DNA of 64,000 bases from Chlorella sorokiniana (lineage: Eukaryota > Chlorophyta > Trebouxiophyceae > Chlorellales > Chlorellaceae), in contig CP084612.1 in NCBI GenBank assembly GCA_025917655.1, positions 2,108,001-2,172,000 on the forward strand, given 5' to 3'. Below, piece after piece: positions 55,164 through 64,000 of the stretch (positions are counted from its first letter, which is position 1; the number at the start of each line of letters is the position of its first letter). Made by a program: the position numbers and the translations under genes. Under the pieces are notes generated by a model. It was not told the origin of the DNA. It did no database searches and worked only from the letters and a program-made list of their open reading frames with translations.

Positions 55164-57723
55164 ATGGCGCGCCACAGCTTTCAAGTGAGGGCGTGCGGGC
55201 CTAAATGATATTTGGAGGTCTTTAGGATCAGTTTTAAAGATGCGTGCGCCCTGTGCTCGTCAAGCGGTGTGCCGCCCGCCGCCGCCCTGCCGCCGCTTGC
55301 AGGTGACCTACTGCCACGGGAGCGGCACGAAGCACACCGTGACAGGGCTGCTGTCTGCCCGGGATGCTGGAATCGTTTGTGATGCACTACTGGGTGAGTG
55401 TGCTGGAGATTTGGGGCGGATGGGATGGCGCGATCACGCCCGTGTGGCCAGCTGACGCTGCCGCGCAGCACCCACCAGCGCTGCCACCCTGACCGCAGTC
55501 AAGGAGGCTCTGGATTCTGGTGAGGGTCTGGACGGGCTGGCGCTGAGCGGTTTGGGGGTGGCCTCAGGTAATTCCGCAATGCAAGCAGGGTTCCTCCTTC
55601 TTGAATCGGACCGAGCTTTTGCATTTGTCACCCTTTCTCGCACCCTCAGCGCAGGCTGGACCTGGCCCGGCAGACCGCCCTTGCTGGCGACACCCTGTCT
55701 TTACCTGAGCTGGTTCAGCAGCTGCAGAGCTGCGCTGATGCGCTGCGCCAGATGGCAGGTGGGTGCCGCTGGGGGCGATGGTCTCATGAAGCGGGTGTGT
55801 AATGTCCACACGCTGCCTGAGTTGCAGGCCGGATTTAGAGGCGCGTTTTGAGCAGTCCATTGTTTCCTAAGTTCAACCTTGGACACCCTTTACACACATC
55901 CCCTGCAGGGATAGATGCAGGAAAAAGGGCCACGTTGCTTCACGCTGCATTTCTAGGCCAGCACAGCACGGCGTTCCAGCTGCTGCTGGCGGTTGCCCCC
56001 TGCCTTGTACCTGGCAGCAGCCGCAACGCAGCGCTGCTGACTGCGTGTCCGCAGGCCGGCGCCGGACCACCGCTGATAGCAGCACATGAGCGGCAGCAGC
56101 TGGCGGCGGCGCGCGTGCTGGTTTTGGCAGCTGCTGGCAGCGCGGCATCACTGCGCTTGGGCTTGCAGCGCCTGCTGCTTGATGCAGTGAGGTCAAGCGA
56201 TGAGCGGCAGCTTCGGGCGCTACTGTGGGTGGCGGCGGCAGGCGATGAAGGCGTCCCCTCGCTGCTCACAGCGGTCATTGATGGGCAGGGCCGCTCCCTG
56301 CTCCATATGGCGATTAACAACATGCAGATGAGCATTGCGCGGCTGCTCGTGCAGGCCGCGCCGCAGCTGGCCACGCGCCCTGCTAGCTGTGGATGGACAC
56401 CGCTGCACCTCCTGGCGAGCAGAGGCGGGATGATAGGCCAGGAGCACTTGGAGCTGCTGCAGCTGCTGCTGGCCGTTCCCGGAGCTGCAGAGGCTGTGGA
56501 TGGCTGCGGGCAGACCCCTCTCCACATGGCCTGCCAGACTGACGTATTCTTGGGTGGGGCGGATGCCCTTGTCTCCCTCATGGCAGCTGCAGCGCCCGCC
56601 ACCGTCAGCTTGGCAGACGAAGACGGCAACACGCCCGTCCACCTTGCCGTGGGTTTCAATCAAGATATGTTGCAAGCCCTGGTGGTTGCAGCGCCAGTAC
56701 AGGTGGCAGCCACACTCACAGCCGCCACAGGCACGCAGACGCCGTTGCAGCTGGCGGTTGGGCGGCGCAACTGGGTATCTGTGACTCAGCTGCTGCAGGC
56801 AGTGATGCAGACCAGCAACAGCGACGGCCAAGACGGCCCAGCCATCTCCTTGCAGCTGCTGCTCCAAGCGTGTCCAGACCCCGCCAACCTTGGTTCGGAC
56901 GATGGTGAAGACAGCCACATCATCCATGCAGCTGCCCGCCTTTCGACTGCTGGGGTGCTGAACCTGCTGCTGACGGCACAGCTGGGCGATGCGACGGCAG
57001 TCGATGAGTCAGGAGGCACGCCGCTTCACCATGCAGCGTACTGTGGCAGCACGGAAGCGGTGCGCTTACTGCTGGGCGCTGCCCCTTCAACAGCGGCTGT
57101 CGCGGACGGCGATGGGCAGACGCCGTTGCACGTGGCGGCCCAGGAGGGCTGTCTGGATGTTGTGAAGCTGCTGCTTGCGGCTGCGCCTCAGACCGCGTCG
57201 GTTGCAGATGAGGAAGGGCAGCTGCCACTTCACTGCGCTGCCAATTGCAGCGGCCACCCCGCTGTAGTGGCGGCGCTGTTGGAAGCGGCCCCTCATGCCG
57301 CTAGTCTCACCGCAGAGGACGGCTTCACTCCTTTGGAGCTTGCGTTTCACAGTGGCAACATGGAAGCAGCTTGCGTCCTTTTAGAAGGAAAGAGCACTCC
57401 AGTGGCGCTGGCAGCCCTGGCAGCAGCCCCGCCAGACATGCAACACCTCTTTGCCCGGGTCCTTGCTGCCCGCCTACCGCTGAGCGAGGCGGAGTGGAAC
57501 CGGGTGCCCAGCCCCTGCCCTGGGCTCGGCCGCGCTGCTTCCAGCCCTGCAGCATTCCCCGGAGCAGGCGCGGCAGCTGGTGCGGCACCTGCCTGCAGCG
57601 GACGCTGAGCGGCTGCGTGCTGCGCTGCTGGTCCTCGGCCGGGCACATGGCTGCCCGCGGCACCGTCTGCACCTGCCTGGCCCTCTGGCTGGGCGAATCC
57701 TCTCCCTTGCCCTCGATGACTGA
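55164..57723 (+). CDS. Ankyrin-repeat protein ANK-3 with conserved C-terminal module
   Basis: Best preserved of the three paralogues. Exon 1 is 55164-55184 (MARHSFQ). Exon 2 starts near 55303 (VTYCHGSGTKHTVTGLLSAR, DAGIVCDALL). Exon 3 is VKEALDSGEGLDGLALSGLG. Exon 4 is LDLARQTALAGDTLSLPELV. Exon 5 starts near 55910 (GIDAGKRATLLHAAFLGQHS). One open frame of over 500 residues then carries about ten ankyrin units: RSLLHMAINNMQMSIARLLV, WTPLHLLASRG, QTPLHMACQTD, NTPVHLAVGFN, QTPLQLAVGRR, GTPLHHAAYCGSTEAVRLLL, QTPLHVAAQEGCLDVVKLLL. The C-terminal module is VLAARLPLSEAEWNRVPSPC, then, after two lost bases near 57535 relative to ANK-2, LPALQHSPEQARQLVRHLPA and HLPGPLAGRILSLALDD, TGA 57723. It is a tandem duplicate of ANK-2, same strand, 565 bp apart. 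Confidence 0.85.
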
Positions 57724-57928
57724 TTTTAGCTTACCATTATTTTGATGAGATGGTGTATACAAGATGATTTCGGCAAGCCTGGGCCTGTATGCAACAACTG
57801 CCCTTGTCTGTCGAGCGCGCTGTTGCCAGGCACCCGCGCCCGGGCGAGATGCTGGAGATCCAAAGTCGCGCTGGCACCAGTTCCCGCACTTGACCCTCCC
57901 TTCTGACACTTTATCTACCGGCCACAAT

Positions 57929-60900
57929 ATGAAGAGACCACGATGCTTCTGGGCCCTGGCTGCCCTTTTCTGCTGCATGGCGAGAGGTGAGAAGTGCTCA
58001 GCGTAGGCTGGCCTCCATCCGACATGCATCGCCGTCTTCACGAGGGTTTTGGGGCGTTCAAGCCTGCCAAGGCGGCGCAAGACGCCCGAGGCCATGCCGC
58101 CATGTGGCGTCTGATGGCGGCATATCGCCAACTAGCCAGCGATAACAGTTCAGCCCCGCATGCAAATACGCCGAAAGCAGCCGGAGGAGCACCCGGGAGT
58201 CGACAGCCCAGATTGAACGCGGCAATCTTTCAGGGGTTTGCCAGCCTCGTTTGGCAGCCGCAGAGCTTGCAAACCGTACATCACGATTATTAATGCGGAA
58301 GTAGTGCGGTGCCGACAGCAAATATGGTGGCTGGGAAGAGCTGCGCAACTGCCGCTGTCACTCCGACCCGCCTGCAGTCCGCTGTAGCCCTTCACCGCTG
58401 GTCATACAGCGTCCGCCGTGCCTCTGTCTGCAGGAGCGCTTGCGCAGCAGGGGGTGAACATGACGATTCGCTTCAAAGTGGACGGTGCGTGGCGCTGTCC
58501 CTCGTCCTCAGCTTCGCTTGGCCGCCGACGCCCAGCTGCGCGACCCACCATGCCAGCTGTGAAGAGGTCGCCGCCGCCCACTCACTTGCCTGGCTCCCCT
58601 CGCAGGCCCAGCGGGTGGCGTCACGCGCGCTGACAACAACGTTGAGTTCCGTGCTGCCATCAAGGAGTTTGCGGCCGGCCTGGCGCAGAGCAACGTCACC
58701 GCAGAGCAAGTGGAGTGAGCGGCGGCGCGGCTGAGGGCACAGCTGTGCGGCTGCCCCGGCAGAGCTGTGCAGCACATGCTTTCAGGAGGGCCTAGCCTCC
58801 TCAGCCAGGCTTCTCCATCCAAGCGAACGAGCTGGGTGTTGCTGCTGCTGCTGCTGAACTCAGTGCAGCTGCACATCGCTTACCGCCGCCGCCCTGCCTG
58901 CTGCCGCCGCCGCAGGTTCAACCCTTTGCAGGTGGCCCCCGCCGAGCCGGGCCAGGTGTGCGGCGCCGCCAACGGCACCTGGGTCACCGCCTTCCTCTGG
59001 GTGCTCACCCCGAGGGCGCAGGCGGTGAGGCGCCGCCCGCAGCGTGCACTGTGGAGGGATGGGCGGCGTGCAGCGCACCAGCCGCTGCCCCTGGCATGCT
59101 TCGCAGGGCTGCCCGCTTGCAGTGCAGCGTCCCTCGACAGCCGCAGCCGCAGCGGTCCAGCAACTCAGGCTCTGCGGATTTAAGGCGGGCCTTAGTTGCC
59201 GCTGCTGCCACGCCGCCACGGTTGGCCAGCCTCCAGGCAGGCAATGCTGACCTGGCGCTGCTGCCTTGCACGCTGCCCCGCAGGCTCGCGACGTCATCCT
59301 CGCCACACCCACAGACGAGGCCCAGGCCGAGGTGGGCCGCCGGGATGCCTTTCCTGTTGCCCTGAGACAGCTGCCAGCAGGCCGTGCAGGGTTTGCCGCA
59401 ACAGGCCAGCGAACTGGCTAAATGGGGAGAATGGGTGGCTTTGCAACGCGCAGCCTCTGCTTGGCACCGCCACACGCTGGCTTGCCTGCCGGGGCTCAGC
59501 CTCGTTTCCCGTACATACCACCAACGCCCCCTCGGCCCCCGTCCCCTCCACCTCTGTCCGCTGCAGTGGGACGCCACGGCCGGCGCCGCCATCCCCAACC
59601 CGCCCTTTGGGCCGGCCTGCCTCGCCCGGGTGCCACCACCGCCTCGCTGCTGCCGGGTGCGTTCTCGGGCAGCTCTGCCCAGCTTGTCTGACGGCTGCTG
59701 GCGCCGCCCACAAGCCTGCCCTGTTTCCATAGCTGTGTGTTAAGCTTGAAACAAGGGCCCACATGCGGCGGTCCATGCAGGCAGCATCCCCAGACCGCCG
59801 CCGCCCAAGCGGCCGCCGCCGCCCAGGCCCAAGCCCCCCGTCCGCCGCTGCGGCCACCACCCAGCCCACCTGCTCCTGTGCAGTACGCGCCCCTGCCTCT
59901 GCACTGCTGCCGAAGCTGCGGGTTTTGTTGTGCCAGGTCCCCGCGGCCTGTTGCTCCCCTTCACACAGCCACTCATGTGGGACTTGGGGGGCAGCATGCA
60001 GGCAGGGACCTTTCTTCAGCGTTTGTTGCTGGACTCCCCCCCCTTGCAGGTCTCCCCCTACCGCCCAGACCCCGGCCGCCGCCGCCGCCATCGCCGCGGC
60101 CGCCGCCAGACCTCCCCAGCCCGAGTCCCGTGTTTGAGAGCCCCAGCCCCCTGCCCGACCCGCCTCCACCACCACAGTTTTCGCCCTCCCCTGTGTTTTC
60201 TCCCTCCCCGTTCCTCTCCCCTTCTCCCTTTCCCTCCCCCTCCCCGGTGCTCTCCCCGTCGCCCATCCCATCCCCGTCGCCCTACATCTCCCCGTCGCCC
60301 TACCTCAGCCCAACCCCCTCTCCAAGCATTGCGCCCTCCCCGCACCGACACCCACCCAGAGTGAGGGCCAGGGGGGCTGTAGGGGGCAATAGGTGCAGGG
60401 GTGGGAAGGGGCAGGTTGCTGGCGGGTCGGGCTCCACATCCGCTGACCGTGCAATCGCCTGCCCAGAATCGGCGCCGTCGCCTGTCGCTGCGAAGCTTGT
60501 GCAGCCCTGTCCAACGCCTTGCCCTCACCCCCTTGCCGCGTTCCCTGCTGCTGCAGGCCCCGTCCCGCCCGGCGCCAGCACCGCAGCCGCCGGTTCCCAT
60601 GTGCATGGCAGAGTGAGTGGCCCTTGTGCCTGTCGTCAGGCTGCGCCCTGGTCTGTTTTGGCTGAGCGTGCAGTGCAGAGTGGGCGGCGCTGCCACGTTG
60701 CCGGGGCTCTGCCGCTGCCGCCGCCTTCGTTCTTCAGCTGGGCTGGCACTTGAACCCTCCTCGTGGAAGTGTGGCTGTGCCACCATCAACTCCTCCATGC
60801 TGCTGCCAGGCATGCCTTGCTCCTGCTACTTGCACCCCCGCCCCCCGCCGCAGGCCCACTTGCCGCCTCTTCATCGGCGACTCGCTGTGCTGCCTGGGCT

Positions 60901-62970
60901 ACGGCATTGTGCAGCACGCCGACGTGCGCCTCTGGCTGGTCTGCAACGCCGACGTCTACCTGCCAGAACCCAAGTGCCTGACGGGTGGGGTTGCTGCTGC
61001 GCTGCTGCGTTGCAGCTGTCCTTGAGCCGCGGTGCTGAGTCCCGCAAGAGCCGAGCTGTTGCCGAGCGCCCCGCTGCAGCTGCTGCCTCCCCCTGCGGCC
61101 TGCAAGTCATGCGGTCGCCGGTCGCTGTGCGGCTGCGTTCCCACCCTTGTGATGGTGGCCCGTGCACCCCCTGCCGCAGTCACCGACGCCACCACGGGCA
61201 CCGTGATCCCGCCCGTCGACCCCGCCAACGCTGACCCTCTCAACACTGTGAACGTCACTGTGGCGGCGACGCCAAACGCGCGCAGCGAGGGTAAGGGCTG
61301 CCTTCTGCGAGGTCTGCCTGCCGCGTGTTGTTGTCCAGGTTGCCTGCCAACCTTTGGCCAGCCAGGTTGCGCTGCCAGGGCTGTTGCTGTCAAGGGGAGG
61401 CGCATCGCTGAGCTGGCGCACTCACCCTGCCCGCCCCCGCCCACCTGCAGAGCTGCTGGTGCAGCTGCCCCTGGCCTTCTACGTGCCGCCCGTCAGCCGC
61501 ACCCCGGGCCAGATGTCGGCGCTGCTCGACTTGGAGCAGACGCGGCTAACCTTCACAGACGGCCTGTGCTCGCTGCGCCTGCGCGAGGCATGCGAGTGGG
61601 AGGGCGCGCTGTACGAATCGGTGACGGCGGTGGTGCCTGTGCCGCTGCAATCAGGTGGGGTACAGATAAAGTGGGGCGGTGTTGGTGTGTGTCGGATGGG
61701 TGGATGGGTGGGGGAATTTGGTTGCAGCACAGTGGGCAAGCCGCTGCCGGCTCTTCTTCCAGCTAGCCTTTTGAATGTTGAGTCAATCCGCTCAGTTCAG
61801 TTCTGATTTGCTTTATGCTGCATTTCACATGCCGTTGTGTCCCCCCGCTCACCCCCTGCCCACGCAGTGCTAAACTCAACTGAGACTGCTGAGGTGGAGG
61901 AGGCGGTGCGTGCCACTGCCACCGCCGCTGGCGAGGCTGCGGATCAGCAGCAGGATCAGCAGCAGCAGGATGAGGGGCGGCGGCGGCTGCAGCAGGAGCT
62001 GCTGATGGATGATGGCGATGCCGCATCTGCCCAGCCGTGGCTTGAAGCCGACACGCTTCTTGCGGCGGCGGGGCTGTCAGGGGAAGAGTGGGCTGCAGTG
62101 TCGGGTGAGGGGTTACAACAGTGCTCCGTGTGTTGGTGGCCGGGGATGAGTGGCCGCCTGTTTGATGCCCACAATTGAAGCCCTGGCCCCGCCACCATCA
62201 TTCAATCGCACTGTCCCCACCCAGACCACCACCACCACACAGAACTGTCCCGACGTGCATGACAGATAGGGACACAGAGACCATCATCAGAAACCAATGC
62301 TGCCCCCAACCTGTGCAGGTTCCGCGGACCTGGGATCGCTCCCGGCGCTTGCCAGCTCAGCACGCAGCCGCCAGCTCATCACCGTGGTGGGGGGGAGCTG
62401 CCGGTGCCGCAGGTGGAGGAGGCGGCGCTGCCGCCCGCACCGACCCCCTGGGCACATCCGGCGCTGCGCAGTCAGAGCTGCTGGCCGATGATTATTTCAT
62501 CAGGTGGGCAGGCAGATCAAGGGGCCCAGCCACCTGGCGATGCAGCGCTGGGCAGGGCGGTTGCCAGCAGTGGCAGCCGGCCCCTCAGTCGGCATGCTGT
62601 GCTCTCCTCTGAGTGCAGCTGGATCCCCACCAACACCACCGCCGGCGAGCTGTGCCAGATGACGAATGCAGGGGACCTGCCCGAGGGCTTCCTGCTGGTG
62701 AGCATGGACACGTGCAACCTGCCGCCTGCTTTGGCTGCCGCCTGCTGTGGCTGTCGGCCTGTTGTGGCGGCGGCGAGCAGCCGATGCAAGCGGGCTCCTT
62801 GCTCGTTGGTTCCGCCGCAGCTGACATCGGCTGCACGTGTGGCTTTTTGACTTTTCTTCTTGTCGCAGGGCAACTTTGATGACTTGGTGGGCTATGAGGA
62901 GGAGTGCGGGCCGCAGACAGTGCTGGAGGCCATTGCCGCCGAGCCTCTCTTCACAGAGCCGGCAGCGTAG
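57929..62970 (+). CDS. Secreted Pro/Ser-rich wall-type protein (extensin/pherophorin-like layout)
   Basis: No family is certain. ATG 57929 starts a signal peptide ([19 protein letters not shown]). The first exons have clean phases: 57929-57986, 58434-58484 ([17 protein letters not shown]), 58606-58714 ([27 protein letters not shown]), 58916-59024 ([29 protein letters not shown]) and 59284-59331 ([16 protein letters not shown]), a beta-alpha-beta-like unit. Proline-rich linkers follow: [17 protein letters not shown] at about 59790 and a long SPSP stretch at 60080-60350 ([32 protein letters not shown]), typical of hydroxyproline-rich glycoproteins. After that come a Cys-rich segment ([34 protein letters not shown]), [49 protein letters not shown], an acidic Q-rich part, [15 protein letters not shown], and [23 protein letters not shown] 62970. 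Head-linker-tail order resembles pherophorins. Cell-wall location is inferred. Confidence 0.75.
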
Positions 62971-63878
62971 GGCCGACACCTGAGGCGCCTTGTGGGCCCG
63001 TCGCCCGTATTTCATTTGTGGTGCGTTTGACCCTGCATAGGATCCACGGTTTGTGTGTGCTGCTCATTTCTGGCGGTCAGCATCCGCCACAGGGCAAGCG
63101 ATGCCTGCCTGCATCTGTAAAACTCGCTTCACCGCGCTATGCGTTCTTTTATGGACGGCAACACATGTCAAAATACATTAGCCGGTTGCTTGAGCACAGC
63201 AGCCAAGTGTGGAGCCTGCATCCTTGGCGTGGTAACAGACGGCGGACAGCAGCCCACGCGTGCAGGGCGGCGGCGGGGGAAGTGCTCATTTAAATGGCGG
63301 CGCAGGGAAGCTGCCACATTGGCCATCAAACATCGCTCTATGAGCAAACCGTAGGGCATCGGCGGCCGTTTGCCGCCCTGGCTCGGCGCGGGCATAAAGT
63401 GCCGCATTGGCCCATCCACGTGGCACTCCCGCGTTCTCTAGATCTGCGTCCCAAGAGTGGCGCCCTGTAGGTTGTATGCCATGTCTGAACGATGAAGGGA
63501 TATGTTAGCTGTAGGGACATCCTCCTACTTCTTTTGGCTTTGAGTTTGGCTCAAGGTGCGCGGCCCTCTTGAAGGCCGGCCTCGCTACGCTACTTTTTAT
63601 TGCTGTCCAGCTGCCATTCTCGTTGAATTTTCAGTGCAGCCTGGGATGCCGGGTCTCGTGGCATTGCGGCCGCCAGATCCTTTGCGCGGGTCCCTGTTAC
63701 TTGGCATCCCACTATGTTACAAGCCCCAACAGCCGGTCCAACAGCCAACATGGGGTCGTCCGACGGCGCCGCGCCGCATGCCGCCGTGCCACATGTTGCC
63801 GCACACGCCGCACGCTGCCCGCCCCCGCTCCCGCTCTCCTCCCACCCAACACTCTACTTTCAACGTCTTTTCTGCAGG
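62971..63878. other. Space before the right-edge gene
   Basis: It includes the 3' UTR of the secreted protein gene with TGTAA at 63116. The rest has AT-richer patches but no frame with recognisable content. Confidence 0.45.
63116..63120 (+). terminator. TGTAA poly(A) signal of the secreted Pro/Ser-rich gene
   Basis: TGTAA occurs 146 nt after the TAG stop at 62970, in the usual position for a chlorophyte gene. Confidence 0.6.
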
Positions 63879-64000
63879 ATGCGTGGCGGTGCGTTTCAAC
63901 ACCCGTCCCTGGCAGCGCTCGCGGGGGCGCTGGCAGCTGCTGCTGTGGATCTGCTGAGCTGGGGTCCTGCGCGTCGGTGGCTCCCGCGGTGGCCCTGCCA
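63879..64000 (+). CDS. Possible start of a gene running off the window
   Basis: After ttttctgcag an ATG at 63879 opens a frame to the end of the window: MRGGAFQHPSLAALAGALAA, then AAVDLLSWGPARRWL. The hydrophobic Ala/Leu stretch could be a signal or transit peptide. Only about 40 residues are visible and no family can be named. Confidence 0.25.
   Translation, partial: MRGGAFQHPSLAALAGALAAAAVDLLSWGPARRWLPRWPC

Overview
The window is GC-rich nuclear DNA of a eukaryote, most likely a unicellular green alga close to Chlorella (Trebouxiophyceae). The evidence is split genes with many short GT-AG introns, a plastid protein-targeting gene (cpSRP43), a plant-type cytosolic ArgRS, a plant-type squalene epoxidase, hydroxyproline-rich secreted proteins, and TGTAA motifs just after several stop codons. 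The lineage call is an inference from gene content; no rRNA or plastid marker is present. I saw no tRNA, rRNA, CRISPR array or transposon.

Layout: tandem-bromodomain (BET-like) protein (+, 777-5611); large secreted Cys-rich protein (-, 7227-14762); PQBP1-like splicing factor with two WW domains (-, 15664-18389), head-to-head with a DUF1764 protein (+, 18921-19597); arginyl-tRNA synthetase (-, 20044-26539), head-to-head with a MYND zinc-finger protein (+, 26934-28575); ankyrin-repeat gene ANK-1 (+, 29053-31705); squalene epoxidase (-, 32064-36752); cpSRP43 (-, 37384-40690), head-to-head with a small unknown gene (+, 41025-41780); barstar-like protein (-, 42212-42707); coiled-coil/Q-rich protein (-, 43500-45415), head-to-head with Ku70 (+, 45765-51814); two tandem ankyrin paralogues, ANK-2 and ANK-3 (+, 52141-54598 and 55164-57723); a secreted Pro/Ser-rich wall-type protein (+, 57929-62970); and the possible start of another gene at the right edge.

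Most genes are independent housekeeping loci: chromatin reading, splicing, translation, sterol synthesis, light-harvesting protein targeting and double-strand break repair. The lineage-specific content is the ankyrin family. Its members share a 21-nt first exon, the same intron plan and a C-terminal module that ends in an LPxxxxxxI motif. A loose fourth copy of that module lies just after the MYND gene, and one 281-bp block of ANK-2 and ANK-3 differs at a single base.

Reading caveat: nearly every gene changes frame inside obvious exons. In every case I worked through, one or two lost bases explain the shift, usually in a run of G or C, and an extra base is never needed. I read this as consensus under-calling of homopolymers, not decay, so gene spans are firmer than exact protein sequences.
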